A stretch of 49,883 bases of DNA from Symbiodinium natans (GCA_905221605.1 CAJNDS010000933.1:1-49883), one strand, 5' to 3'; shown: positions 1 to 11,531, counted from the first letter of the stretch. Made by a program: numbers and translations. The notes: generated by a model not told the origin, from the letters alone.

Positions 1-343
1 AACGCTCGGTGCAGGTGCGCCCCCCGGCAAAATTCTCCCTGATCATCTTGCGAGTTTCCATGGTGCCGCGATTCGACCATGGCGAGCCTTGGGTGATCTT
101 TGGTGATCTTTCGGAACTTGCCCCAACCCTCCCCCCCAAGTCTTCCTGTTTCCCAGTTTGGGCTTGTGGTACATAACCGTGGAGTGGGTGGACTGATTGG
201 TTGGGTTCAACTATGTTCAACTAACATAGACTAAACACCTGCAGCCTCATCAGCATGAGAAACAGTTAAACATTTGGTTGCAAGGCACTTTGTCGGACCC
301 TTCGGTAGCAACAGGCAACAGCTGCCTTGCTGGATCAGAAGCT

Positions 344-1224
344 TCACTTTGCGCCATCCGGGCCAGTGCGCCCAATGCTAAGGGGCTGAAGTGCCCGCAG
401 CTGCTCGCGGTATGCAGACACCGGGTCCGCACAGGGCCGCCTTTGCGACAACAGCTCCAGGGCCTCGTCTGGGGCGAAGCCCCGGCGCCTCACGAGGAAG
501 GCCGCCACCACGGTGACACTCCGGTTCACGCCCAGGCGGCAATGGACCAGCACCTCTCCAAGGCCCAAGGATGCCCCAAAATGGCATCCAGGGCCCCTTT
601 TGAGGTGTGAATGATTGTAAATTGTGAATGTGTGGGAAACGAGTGTAAACTTGTAGTATTCCCCCCCAAAAAAAACAACAAGACAACAACACAAACTCTT
701 CTCCCTTGCCTTTCCACGAGCCAGGCCGGATTCGATGAAGTCGAACCAACTCTGCTGCAGCTCCTTTGCAGATCGGGGTCTCCAAGACATCTCTCATGAA
801 CCGCCATGTAGCAATGTAGTGACCATTGCGATCCTGGTCTGAGTGCTTTCATGGGCTTTCAGTCCTCGGAGAGCTGGGTTCGACCATGATCGTCCAAAGG
901 GACGGAGAGGGTCTCAACGCCATTGAGGAGATAGACCTGCGACCGCCAGGACCTGCGGGTCATCGGCGGTGGCTGCTCTTCCACGGCAGATGCCTCCGAT
1001 GACTCCAACGCCTCATCAGCCAACGCGCTGGCCAGAGCGGAGAAGATGGCCGGGGTGACGCAGCCCGCCACATCGAGAATGTAGCCAATCTGCCGGGAGT
1101 TTGGCCCTGTTGTCGCTTCAACTGCCGCATCGGCACTTCCCACAAAGAGGCCATCAATGACTTCGTGTGCATCCGCCAGAGTTTCGGACGGCCCCTCCAA
1201 CGGAGGAGGAGCTGCGGCCTCCAT
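344..1224 (-). CDS. Dual-specificity protein phosphatase (three exons)
   Basis: Predicted cytosolic or nuclear phosphatase removing phosphate from Tyr and Ser/Thr. Exons on the minus strand are 1224-865, 763-710 and 553-344, giving about 207 residues, the usual size of an atypical DSP. All three exon lengths are multiples of three and both introns are phase 0: a GA-AG intron (864-764) and a GC-AG intron (709-554). The last exon carries the signature VHCRLGVNRS (HCx5R, catalytic Cys and Arg). The first exon holds the strand IDGLFVGS typical of DSP entry and the likely general-acid Asp in PLDDHG. Between them is a Ser/Glu-rich stretch longer than usual in DSPs. The start is the first ATG after an in-frame TAA at 1267-1269; an upstream exon cannot be excluded. 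Substrate unknown. The splice junctions are inferred from frame continuity. Confidence 0.85.
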
Positions 1225-3331
1225 CTTGCAGTGCCTGCACACAGTGAAGGATGAAACCAAAGCTTCTTAAACCAGGGAGCCCACCATGCCCACCCCACCC
1301 TATCCTGACGCAACGGGCTGCAGTCACGCACGGAACAACTCAAATCCAAACTGCGTCGCGCAGCGGTTCGTGCCGCCACCCGGACCCTGGCCCTTCAGCA
1401 AGCCCAACGGATCTTCTGATGTCCTTTGAAATGTTTAAGAAGAGGCACTTCATCATTGGTCGAGATGTGGTAGTACCACAGCAGCATGGTTCAGGGAATC
1501 GGGAGGGTACATGGGTCAGGCGATTGCTCGTGCAACTTTCCGGAGCACTTGCGCACGGCGTATCGCGGCACCCCGTTGAGCCTTTTCATTTTCCCGCGCT
1601 CAAGTATTGGCTGCGGCGAGGGCCGCCGAGAAGGCCTGCACAACTCTGGAAAAGAGGCTCAAGATAGCTCCAGGCGTTGCGTCCCAAGAGGGCCTCGCGG
1701 CTGTTTTCGAAGGCTTCTAGCGGTGTCCTCCAGGCGCCAGCCTCGGAGCGTCGAACATGTTGGAAGGGCTTTTGGGGAGTGTTGGGGGGGTTGTAAAACC
1801 CTTCTTGCGCTGAGGCCTGTGCCTTCTGCGCGGAGTCTGCGACAGCAGAAAGCGCCGTGTCCATGGCCTCTCGAAAACTTGACGCCCATGATTTCTTTGA
1901 CCTTTGAACTTCTAGGGAGGCACAGGCCGAGCTCCGAAGCCCGTCTGCCTGGCCGCACTCCAAGATCAGCCAGGAGGCAGCAACCGCTGCTGCAACCGAG
2001 CGTCCTCACGATTGGACTATATGTGGGCCTGATCAAGCTACTATCAGCTTCACCCCTCTGTCTTCTATAGTCCACCGTCTGATCTGCAGGCACTTTCCAC
2101 ACGCCGAGTGCAGGCACACGAGGCTCCGTCACGGCAAATGATGACGACGCTCTCCTCGCTCGGCTTCAACCTGGCATCCTAAACCCACAACCATTAAAGC
2201 AGCTGCACCCCTGTGGAACATCCCTCTCGAAGCTCGAGGTAGGTGCGGGCAAATCATGAGCAAGCTTGCGCTCTTCAGCAGTGTGGGCTTCAGGGTTTCT
2301 GTCTGGTCCTCGGTGTGGGGCTGTTAGATCTGAACCCCATCCATTCTCCTCAACCCGGTCCCCGGAATGTCGAATGCTAACTAGCGCGAGCCCCCCAGAG
2401 CGGCTCTTTTTCGGCAACTGTTTGTCAGGATCACTTTGTGCCGTGGAACTCTCGAGGTTTTCTGGTCATGCGAAAAATGCGGCGAGGTGTTTGCATGTGT
2501 TTGTTCTCTTTGCTCGCAAAGCTAGAGCTAAACAACTGAACCAACACATAGACTGCAGGTGCTTGTCCATTGACCATCCTGCTCAAGCTAGAGTCAACAT
2601 CCTCAAACCATAAAGTTTTTCATGTTCAAACATAAGAAGTCCTGAATCTATCACGCTCCTGAACCTCGCCTAGCGCCCTAACAACCCAAAAACCGCTGGG
2701 CACCCCGGAATCCCTCATGATCCCTAGATCCCCAACAGTTGAGCTTTCGGCGCTCGCAGCGTGCGCAACGCAGCCGCAAGGTCCGCTGGACTCAGAGGGG
2801 CGCCGGCCTCGCGCCAGCGAAAGTTCGAAGGATCGGGTGCCGACGGGGCTCAGGGTCTTGGCGTGGAAGCGCGCACGCAACATATTAGGGCACGACTCGA
2901 TGGATGAAGACAGAATGCGAAAGTGTATTGAACAGTGTAGTGGATGTGTGTGAGCTTATCTGGACCGGCCATGGGAGCATGCCACCCCAGGTGCTCCAGT
3001 CCGACTTCAAGCCTTCAGGGTCTACGAGGGTCAAGGGACACACGTGGAAGGCACCTGGACCCACACATCCTACAGTATCTGCAAAGCGAAGCTCTTTAAG
3101 GTCTGGGGCTGGGGCTGCGAACGTGGCGCCAGGCCAGACTACGAAAAACCTGCCGAAAAGTTCAGAACGACCACAGCCTTCAATCGGTCGAGACCTGCAA
3201 AGCGAAACACATGGCCGAAGGCCCTGAACAATCAATCAACACCATCCCCCGCCCTCCGCGGCAGCCTCCTCCGACACGGCCTTGACTTTCATTTAGGACG
3301 CAGCCAAAACAGCATCCGTTCCTCTAGAAAC
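1225..3331. other. No gene recognised; weak coding-like pieces
   Basis: No family could be named here. On the minus strand, 1640-1965 contains Ala/Ser-rich helical segments (for example AMDTALSAVADSAQ after an AG acceptor) that may be exons. Between 2700 and 3340 both strands have open frames with plausible composition, so the coding strand cannot be decided. No repeats of note until 3469. Confidence 0.3.
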
Positions 3332-3463
3332 TCAGGTTACTGTACACAGAAAATAAACAACGATGCTTAAGAGCAATCCAGCAGCCACCTGGGCGTAGCT
3401 CAGTCCCTGTCCGCGCACCGTCTTTTCCAGGCCCTCGGACAACAACACCCGGAAGTCTGCATG
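3332..3463 (-). CDS. Terminal exon, membrane-tail protein of unknown function
   Basis: A 132-nt open exon begins after a CAG acceptor and ends in TGA at 3332-3334. It encodes 43 residues: a charged helix (ADFRVLLSEGLEKTVRG) followed by one hydrophobic segment (AAGLLLSIVVYFLCT) almost at the C-terminus. This looks like a C-terminal membrane anchor. The upstream intron starts with TTCAGGG-type repeats. Earlier exons probably lie in 3640-3900 on the minus strand but could not be phased. No family recognised. Confidence refers to it being real coding sequence. Confidence 0.55.
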   Translation of the reverse strand, partial: HADFRVLLSEGLEKTVRGQGLSYAQVAAGLLLSIVVYFLCTVT

Positions 3464-3468
3464 CTGTT

Positions 3469-3532
3469 CAGGGTTCAGGGTTCAGGGTTCAGGGTCCAGG
3501 GCAGGGTCCGGTTCAGGGTTCAGGGTTTAGGG
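3469..3532 (+). repeat. Degenerate telomere-type repeat (TTCAGGG/TTTAGGG)
   Basis: Seven-base repeats, mostly GGTTCAG with some GGTTTAG, directly upstream (minus-strand sense) of the membrane-tail exon, so probably intronic. Confidence 0.9.
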
Positions 3533-5295
3533 TTCGAAAGGGCAAAAACATATGTATGCGTGTATATATACATGCAACGTACATGGCCCCAACCTCGGGG
3601 TAATGCTCTATGTGTGAACCCGACCTGCACAGGAGCACTGTTCAAATCTTTTCACAGGGCGGCGCGCGGCCAAGCCGAGTGAAACAGCCCGTCCTGGTGC
3701 CCTCTTCGAGGGTGGCGTGGGCGGTCCAACGCATGACGTATGTTGTTAGGGCCTTGAGGCTGGTCTGGCTGGTGAAATGCCACTTGGTGCTTGCGGCACT
3801 TCGAGAGGTGGGAGTCCATGTTTGTGCTTGGCATTCGGAAGAATCGACCGTCCTTGGCTCAGTCCAGCAGCCTTCCTGCACGCAGCTGCAGTTGAAAGGT
3901 CTTTCTCCAATTTACGATTCCTCACGGTTTTTAAGTGCAGCGGCGTCCCTGCTGGCCGACATTTGCATTCGCAATCATTCACAACGCAAGCCCCCGCACC
4001 TTTTCACACCTGATGCTAGGAAGCACGAGTGCTCGCGAGTGCAGCCACAACGTCATGCAACTGCCTGGAATAGATTCTTTAAAGCTTGGTTCCCACGGAC
4101 AGAGGGCTCCTTCTGTGTTGGCAGGGGTCGTCCGCAACCCTGCTTTTGAGCATTCCGCAGGACCCCAAAGCGAGCCGGGAACTGCCGCTAAGTTCAAGTA
4201 TTGGGATGGGCCAGTGATGAGCCAGCGATGCTAGTCAAGTCAGCATTCAGAGCAGTTGTTCCCTACTGCTTGAGAGGCATGCTAGCCCCCTTAAGCCGTT
4301 AACCCACCCTAAACCTGCTGGCCAGCATGGCTAGCCCATCTGCTGTACCGTAAAACTGGACCCAGGAGGCCACAACCTGTACACAGGGCCAGGGGCGACC
4401 GAGGCGACATTGAACTTTGATAAAACATGGAGGCTGATCCAAAGAATCTCTATGGTACTGGTAGCATATTCCAACGGGGGACCCAAGAGGCCCATAATCT
4501 AGATTCGACATCAACCCTTTCAATATTCGATTCTGCATGGGCAGGTGTGGCCGGTCTGGCATAGATCCTGACCTGCTTCCCGGCCACGAACTCTATACAC
4601 TTTCAACCCTAAACCCTAAACCCCTCATCCTCACCCACTGCCAGTTCCCACGATATCCATCACGGAGGTGTAGATGCCTGCAACCATACCTCGGCTCCAG
4701 CTACCCCGGCACACGACCACAATTCCTTCCCGGACATGACGACCCCGGACGACAAAGTTACGAACATGGGGTTCAGGCTGATAAACAAATAAGGGTAGGT
4801 GCTGCACGATTGGGCCCGCCGCCAAGTGCATCTGAGCCACAGAGCAGGCTCAGAGGATGATGGAGCCTTGGATGTCCTGTGCACCCGGCTACCTCCGGAC
4901 CAGGTGACACTAAACCTGACCCATGGTCAGCTAAACCTTATGTCCATTTGTTCTGATATTCCCCCTTGCAAGCCTGGCCTAAAATCCGGACCCTGAGCCC
5001 CATTCATCTGAGCAACCGTGGAGCCCTTGTCGCCACCAACTTTGCGCCACCCCAGAACGGCGTAGTACCACTCCTCTCGGCTTCCACCTCACCCTCCTGC
5101 TTGTTACTGTTTCTGCGGCCGGCTTCTCTTCAACCCCGAGTTAAGAGCCCATAGTGGCCCAAGGATGATATTTGTCGAACAGCCCTACACGGCCCAAATC
5201 TTCATCGGCCTGAGAAGAGCAGTGGAAATGCCAATGAGACAGCGGGGCCCGCCAGAGCGCAGAAGACCCAAAGACCTCAAGCTGACAGAGGACAG
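3533..5295. other. No gene recognised; scattered coding-like pieces
   Basis: Minus-strand pieces at about 3660-3800 have coding-like composition and may belong to the gene ending at 3332. A short CCCTAAA pair occurs at 4603-4624. The C-terminal exons of the amino-acid transporter (5489-7049) should lie in this stretch if the gene is complete, but none could be found by eye. Confidence 0.3.
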
Positions 5296-5412
5296 CTTTA
5301 GGGTTTAGGGTTTAGGGGTTCAGGGGTTAAGGGGTTCAGGGTTAAGGGGTTCAGGGTTTCAGGGTTCAGGGTTTCGGGGTTGTGGGTGGGGTTTAGGGGT
5401 TTAGGGGCTCAG
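5296..5412 (+). repeat. TTTAGGG/TTCAGGG telomere-type array, degenerate
   Basis: Mixed GGGTTTA, GGGTTCA and GGGGTTA units just downstream (minus sense) of the last recognised transporter exon; probably in its next intron or 3' flank. Confidence 0.9.
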
Positions 5413-5488
5413 GAAGTCTTCGCCACTATTGAGGGCACCTCTTGCCAGTCTTTGCTAGTCTTTGAACGGCCAGATGCTGCCAGGGCGC

Positions 5489-7049
5489 TAATGTGAATCG
5501 CGGCACGCACTCAGCAATGGCGACGGCAACTGCAGATGCGAGGTCGCCATGTGAGCTTGCAACTGAACATAAGTGAGCTTTCGGACTCGCAATTGCGATT
5601 CTGTGTACAACATGTCGGGTTTGGGCAAGGCCGCCGAGTGCGGTTAGGATGTGATCAGCGCTGCCGCGTGCGGACAAGAGGCCCGTGACGAGCGTCGTGC
5701 GCATGACCCAGTTCGCCCATGAGCCAGGCTTCACACGAGGAGCAAATGCCTTGGAGTCCTGAACAGAGTAGAAGACCGCCATCATGATGATAGGCATGCC
5801 TTGCTCGCGAATGCTCCCCACATGCACGTGAAAACAAGCTCCCCCAGATGCCTGTGTCTTGGAGTGAATCAGGCCGAGATGCTTAGCATGATGTTCACAA
5901 GCACGAGGCTGGAGACGACTGGCGACATCCAGCGGCTGCTCGCGCCGGTCCACTCCAAGGGATCACCGGACAAGGCTTCTTCGAAGGTGCCGGGCGAGTA
6001 GGTCATGGAACGCACGATGTCCTGTCGAATGAAGTCGCCATAGCCGTGGTAGCCGCAGAGCATCACGGCCAAGTACAGGCTGCCGCAGGTGACCACTGCT
6101 CCGTACATGGCCCGCGGAAACTCTTTTGGCTTCTCCATGTCTTGGAGGATCGCTGGGACCACGGGGTGGAAGGTCATCGCACCGATACATGTCGCCAGGA
6201 CGATTCCCAACGACAACAAGGACTCCTCCAACAGCCGGCCGACAACTCAAAAGATGTAAGAAATAAAAGACAGAGTCGGTGTAAAAGGTACTGTAACCCT
6301 AGTAGCATCAAACAGCCTTTACACCCGTGCTTCGTCTAGTTTGAGCTGTTTTGACTTGCCGTGGCCTGCGGCCAGGGCGAGTGTATATCCTGGCTGTCCC
6401 ATGCCTGCCAATGAGACGCATCTGCGAGCGACTTGCCAATGATGAAGGCCGCCGTGGTGCAGGCTGCCACCATACCCAAAGGGACCAGTCGTGACAAGAT
6501 GGAGAGGTCCGGAGCCAGCGCTAGGCTCACGAACACAGGGTAAAGAAACATCATCCACAGCTGCTTGCCCACAACCTTCTGACTAATATTCTCAAGCTGC
6601 ATGCCGACCAGAACAACATAAGCTGCGTACATGCCGAACAGGAAGACGTTGACGACAAGGGCAGCAAGTATCTGACCCAGAGGGCCAAAAGCCTCCCGGC
6701 CCAAATCTTCGAAAGTCGCTATGGCAAGCGTCCCTCGGCTCGCCATGAAGGCCTTCCACATGAGGAGGCCGCTCTCTGAGGCTGCCAGGACGACCAGCAG
6801 CAGGATCAGGGAGGACATCACCCAGCCACCCCGCAGCGGCAGTTGTGGCAATGCCATAATCCCGGCCCCGATCACCACCGTGACCAAGTTCACATAGGTT
6901 TTGAACGTGCTCAGCTGTCCGTGTCCGCTTGGCCGAGCTGGCTGCGGCTCATCTTTGCTGAGGGGCGACGAGTGGCCACTCTCGTCTGCAACGCTCTCCT
7001 CGCCTCCTAGCTCTGGGACAACTGAGACGATCTCTTCCGCGGGAGGCAT
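5489..7049 (-). CDS. AAAP-family amino-acid transporter, 3' end not found
   Basis: Membrane symporter of the amino acid/auxin permease family (SLC32/36/38-like), expected to carry neutral amino acids. Exons: 7049-6360, 6245-5883, 5799-5689 and 5529-5489, about 400 residues in frame. The start ATG (7049) precedes an acidic, Ser/Pro-rich cytosolic tail. TM1 has the hallmark TYVNLVTVVIGAGIMALP, and about eight more hydrophobic segments follow. The second exon contains FHPVVPAILQDM and GYHGYGDF, both typical of the family. The last exon ends in a helix closing with VPRFT, where family members usually have two or three more helices, so further exons must lie below 5489. The donor at 6359 is GCAAGT. 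Exons of 690 and 363 nt are far longer than those of neighbouring genes. Substrate cannot be told. Confidence 0.85.
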
Positions 7050-7396
7050 GCGGGGCAATGGGGTTAGTGACGGGGTAAGGGCACAAGGGGGGCCTTCGCG
7101 TATGTCACGGGGTGGCAACGGCCTTAGAGAAAGGTAATGGGTCAAAAAGATATCACAATGGTCACGCATGGATCAGGACGATGTCAATTCGTGCACGTTT
7201 CTGCGTTCCTCCATGCTTGAGTTTATCTTCCTTGGCTGGGTGCCGTGTTCAGCAGCTTGATCCACCATGTCCAGACATTGCACACATAAGTTGAAAAGGC
7301 TGTCTAAACATGGCTAAACCACCCAAAGCACCCAAAGGCGAGGAGCCGATCACCTAAGCATCTCCACTCCTGAAGAGCCAAGATGGCCCTGCTGGC

Positions 7397-10300
7397 CTAG
7401 TCGAAGTCTTCCGCGTTCAGGGTGCTGGCGGTGTCCTGCGCGCCAGCCCGCCATCGCCCGTCGATTTCGAGTTCGAACGTTCGCAACATCTGTAGAGACA
7501 AGGCCGACAAGGCACCATGACAGCAGCGGCGAGGTCTCGGATTAGCTACGGTACTGCTGAACACCCACGTTTGTGTTTGAAGCAGCCTGTAAGCTGCCGA
7601 AGTGTCCTATAGGCTGGCGGGGACAGCACAAGTCCTCTTCCATCTCTCGAAGCTCGATGACGGGAATGCCCTTCTTGACGGTCTCCTGACCTGAGGGCTT
7701 GCAGAGATGCTCTCAAAACCCAAGCAAGATGGGTGCAGCCAACCGAAGAGGAAGAGAGAGTCCAGCTTGCGGGTTTTTGATGCTCTGCAAAGGCAAGTCT
7801 CCTTCAAGTCTATGTGGGTGTGTGCGCGTGCGCGCCCACGCGGCCCCCCGAAGGGGGGGGAGACAAGTCGGAATTATGCACGTATTGGGGGAAGGGGGGA
7901 AAGGATGGCGCGTAAGGCGGGGTGGAAGGGGTTCTGTCAAAGGATCCCGCGCATTCAGCAACCCCTGAATTGAGCTATAGTGGGTTTGTCGCGGCAGCGT
8001 GGTCTCAACAGATATTGCCACCCGCACTGCGGGAGCACCCTTTGCCAAAATCTCACCGGCAAACGCCGAAAAATCCTCCATGGTGGCTGTGGGGGGGGGG
8101 GGGGGCAGCGTCGCTACTCAGACCCATCAGTACGTTCCACCGAGGGCCGCACCGACACCAAGGCGGATGTTCGGCAAGAGAAGCACCTCTCGAAGGGCTT
8201 AGAGTGCCGGAAAGGCTTACCAAAGTTAATACTGTAGGGCTTCATAAGGGTTTGGGAGCCGATTGGTGTTGCTGTCCAGCCATGCCCTACGTACCTCGCT
8301 GGAGCCAGCGAGGGCGCTGAGCTTGCTGATGTCACCTCTGGGCGATTCGACAGTCTACTGAGAGTCTGAGTCTGCAGAAATTCAGCTCCAGAAGAGGCGC
8401 CCAGCACAGTCCCACCACCCGCAATGCACGGAGCCCCAGAAGAAGCTGCAACACTTCCTAACCCCTTCAAAACGAAGGAAAAATTCATGCACCCTATGGC
8501 AAGGCCGATGCTCATGATACGACGCAACGCAATGCAACGCAGCGCAGGATAACATGGTATCGTACAGTAAAGCACCAGAAAACGCAACTGCCTGTCGCAT
8601 AAATATAGTGACCATAGTAGACTTTTAGCTGGAGCATCAATATCGGTGTCACTGGGCCTCGCTGCAGCACTGAAGGTTCGAAAGGAGTGACAGCACAAGT
8701 AGTGAAAGCAAAGAACAGACACCAAAGCTCAGACCCAAGAACCCTTTGGGATGCCCTGAGCACCAAACGGGGACCAAACTGAAATTCGCCGCAAGCCAGA
8801 AACGCAATCCCGCGAACCGACGGTTGCGTCTGAGCGTCGGCCCTTTGACTCGAATTTCACGCCCTTGGCGCGGAGCTCGCGTGGCAGCAGCGTAATCTGG
8901 AGGATGATGCCTTTTTCATAGGCCACCTTGCACTCACGCTGGTGCAGGGTCTAGTGTGAAGCGCGCTTTGGGTTCAGGATTTCGGGTACACAGTAAAGTT
9001 GCAAGACTGCCTCTAGGGCTTGCTTGGTGCTTGATGGGGTTTCTGCTGAGTTGGACGTGGAACTGAGCTTGGGATCACAGCCATCTGGCGACCCTGCTTC
9101 GGGTTGATTCCCGGGCATTTTGACCAGGGCGCCATGTTTCCCCAAAGCTGCAGCGCCGTGGTGAAGCTGCGCCAGACCAGAATGGAACCGGGCAGCAGCA
9201 CCTCAAAACAAAAGAAAGATACTGGCACATGGACTCCTCGAACGTACCAAGCGTGAGGCAAAAGCTCCAACTTCGTTTCCCGAACTTGCACGGTCATGTT
9301 CTGCGTGCTGGCTGGAGCCAGTTTGGGGTTTAGGGTTTAGGGTTTAGGGTTTAGGGTTTAGGGTTTAGGGTTTAGGGTTTAGGGTTTAGGGTTTAGGGTT
9401 TAGGGTTTATTGAGATTATTCAGGGTTCAGGTTCGGGGAAGTTTCGAGTAAAGTTTCGGTTCTTGAACTTTTGAATAATTTCAAGTTACAGGGGTTAGGG
9501 TTTAGGGTTTAGGGTTTAGGGTTTAGGGCTTAGGGTTGTCACGCCCCCGGCCTCGCGAACGGCAGCGGCATGCTCTTGCGGGATGCCTGCACGCGCCAAG
9601 GGCAGATCTAGAGGCCGCAGCCTGGGGCTCCAATCCTGGTGTTTCGCTTAGAGGGCTCGAAACACCCCCAAAACCCTAAGCCCTAAACCCAAAACCCCAA
9701 AACCCCAAACCCTAAACCCAAAACCCAAAGCCCAAAGCCCTAAACCCTAAACCCTAAGCCCGAAGCCCTAAACCCTTGAAAGTTGGAACCACTGACCATG
9801 GCCTTGGTAGACCACCCCCTCAGCCGGAGGGAGAAGATCCAAGGCAGTCATGAAGTAGTAGAAGTACCTCGACCCAAGGTTCATGTCGAAACCCCGATGT
9901 TTTTGTTGCAATTGATGGCGCTTAGGGTTTAGGGTTTAGGGTTTAGGGTTTGGGGTTTAGGGTTTAGGGTTTATAAGGTTCGCACTATTTCAGGGTTCTG
10001 GAGAACTCGGAGATTGTCGGGTGTTCGTCCGAATGCCACCCGGCCGCCCGCGCGCCGCGAAGAAGAACTCCGTGTCGCGCTGGTCCACATACTGGTTCAT
10101 GAGGTACTGGAAAGAAGTCTCCTGTCCGAGGGCACTTGTAGGGTCCATTTAGGATTTAGGGTTTAGGGTTTAGGGTTTCGGGTTTAGGGTTTTTGTGTAG
10201 GGTTCAGGGCTGGGAGGTTTGGGTGCCAGGCTGTAAGGCCTGCCAGGTCAGACAGCGTCAAGAGTTCAAGAGCTCCGGGAATCCTGAAAAGCGTGGTTTT

Positions 10301-11269
10301 TGAGAGGCCGGTTGCATAAGAAGCTCCGGAAGTCCCTCTATTGAGTCCCCTCCGCCATCAAGGCACCAGTCCTTGGGGAAGTTGCTCCCATCCGACACCA
10401 AGGTGGCATCCTAGGTGGCCATCAGTAAGGTCTCATGCACCCTTGCCAGAATCCAGACTCCAAGACATGAGCCACCTTGGCTACTCCCGCAGATATCCAA
10501 ACCCCACAGCGGCCCTAAGCCCTTGGAGTTAGGGTGGTTGGGCTGAATTCCCCTAAACCCTAAACCCCAAACCCCAAACCCTAAACCCTAAAACCCTAGA
10601 TCCCGACCCAAAACCCTAAACCCTAAACCCTAAACCCCAAACCCTAAACCCTAAACTTGTAGGGGCTCCGACTTAATCCTCTGAGCAAGATCGAGACTTC
10701 ATCTGCAGTCTGGCGGCGAAGGTCCACATGACCACAGAGCAGACCATCCTTTGGCGACTTCAATATGGGGGGGGGTTTCCGAAATTGGGGTTTAAAGTTT
10801 AGGGTTTAGGGTTTAGGGTTCAGGGTTCAGGGTTTAGGGTTCAGGGTTTAGGGGTACCTTCATTGGGGTCCTGATTATAGGGGAATCCTCCTCTATATTA
10901 GTATAGGGGTCCCTTTACTTTCGTAAACCCCCATATCCAGCTTCCGGATCGGAGCCCCAACCGAAACCCCACTTCTCAAGGGTTGTGAGTAGCAAGGGTC
11001 TCATTACGAGAGCCTGCTCTTCATGTATGTGGCAATGCACTTCCAAGGACCAGCTAGAACTAAACTGTATAGGATTCCCTTCTGATCCGGACCCCCAGTC
11101 GGGTGCCCCTGAACCCTAAACCCTAAAACCTGGACCCTAAACCCTAAACGGCCCTAAACCCTAAACCCTAAACCCTAAACCCTCATCCCCAAAAGCCGAA
11201 GCTCTCGAAGCTCAGCTCCGTGTTGTGCAGGAGTTCTTGTCGCAGCTGGGCGACGCGCTCCACCTCCAT
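7397..11269 (-). CDS. Putative arginine ADP-ribosyltransferase (ART), many small exons
   Basis: Predicted transfer of ADP-ribose from NAD+ to Arg on proteins. Phase-consistent exons: 11269-~11200 (start MEVERVAQLRQELLHN), 10748-10698, 10410-10367, 10283-10244, 10121-10054, 9867-9803, 9607-9552 and 9201-9157; then less certain pieces near 9062-9011, 8910-8850 and 8195-8160, one at about 7690-7640, and a last exon 7489-7397 ending in TAG. Family marks in order: YFMTALDLLPPAEGVVYQ (helix leading to the Y-R-G strand), DLPLARAGI, ILVWRSFTT joined to STSNSAE (the STS motif), EVLLLPNIRLGV (the ExE/LLP motif, its first residues split across a junction) and a C-terminal IELREMEE. The family's NAD-binding Arg after VVY reads Gln here, or lies in a junction I misplaced. 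At least five introns contain telomere-type arrays. Two loci fused by mistake is the main alternative. Confidence 0.65.
9326..9409 (+). repeat. TTTAGGG array, 12 near-perfect copies
   Basis: Perfect seven-base Arabidopsis-type telomere repeat. It lies between ART exons ending at 9552 and starting at 9201 (minus sense), so it is intronic if that gene model holds. Confidence 0.97.
9491..9537 (+). repeat. TTTAGGG array in the same ART intron
   Basis: About six copies, the last degenerate (CTTAGGG), ending 14 nt before the exon that ends at 9552. Confidence 0.95.
9665..9775 (-). repeat. CCCTAAA/CCCAAA array inside a 195-nt ART intron
   Basis: Degenerate CCCTAAA, CCCAAAA and CCCTAAG units fill more than half of the intron 9802-9608 between the exons carrying VVYQ and DLPLARAGI. 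Orientation is opposite to the neighbouring arrays. Confidence 0.95.
9921..9973 (+). repeat. TTTAGGG array inside a 186-nt ART intron
   Basis: About seven copies within intron 10053-9868. Confidence 0.95.
10154..10192 (+). repeat. TTTAGGG array inside a 122-nt ART intron
   Basis: About five copies, one variant (TTTCGGG), within intron 10243-10122. Confidence 0.9.
10549..10653 (-). repeat. CCCTAAA array inside a 287-nt ART intron
   Basis: CCCTAAA with CCCCAAA and CCCTAAAA variants, in intron 10697-10411. Confidence 0.95.
10791..10852 (+). repeat. TTTAGGG/TTCAGGG array, ART first intron
   Basis: About eight copies in the long first intron (about 11199-10749), which also holds a CCCTAAA array in the other orientation. 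Confidence 0.93.
11110..11183 (-). repeat. CCCTAAA array, ART first intron
   Basis: About ten copies starting within about 20 nt of the end of the first ART exon. Confidence 0.93.
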
Positions 11270-11531
11270 GGGTCATGAACGATCAGAACTAGCAGAACGA
11301 TGTCACGGACCTTTTTGAACCGTTGAACCCTGAGATCTAAGCTTGTGGAACCTGACCCCGAACTGTGGGGGTGGGAGGGGCGGAGGGGGTGGCGGTTTTG
11401 GGGTTTCAAGATTGTGCTTGCTGTGTTTAGCGGCGACCACCAGCCAGTAGCTTCGAGGTTTTTTGGGCTCCAAGGTTTGAGAGCACCTCTCCCAGTGAGT
11501 CCTCCGTCAAGATGATGCCTGCCAGCATTCC

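Noticed and set aside
9326-11183. A true chromosome end or a fusion point
   Set aside because: Arrays occur in both orientations, are short, and are separated by phase-matched exons.
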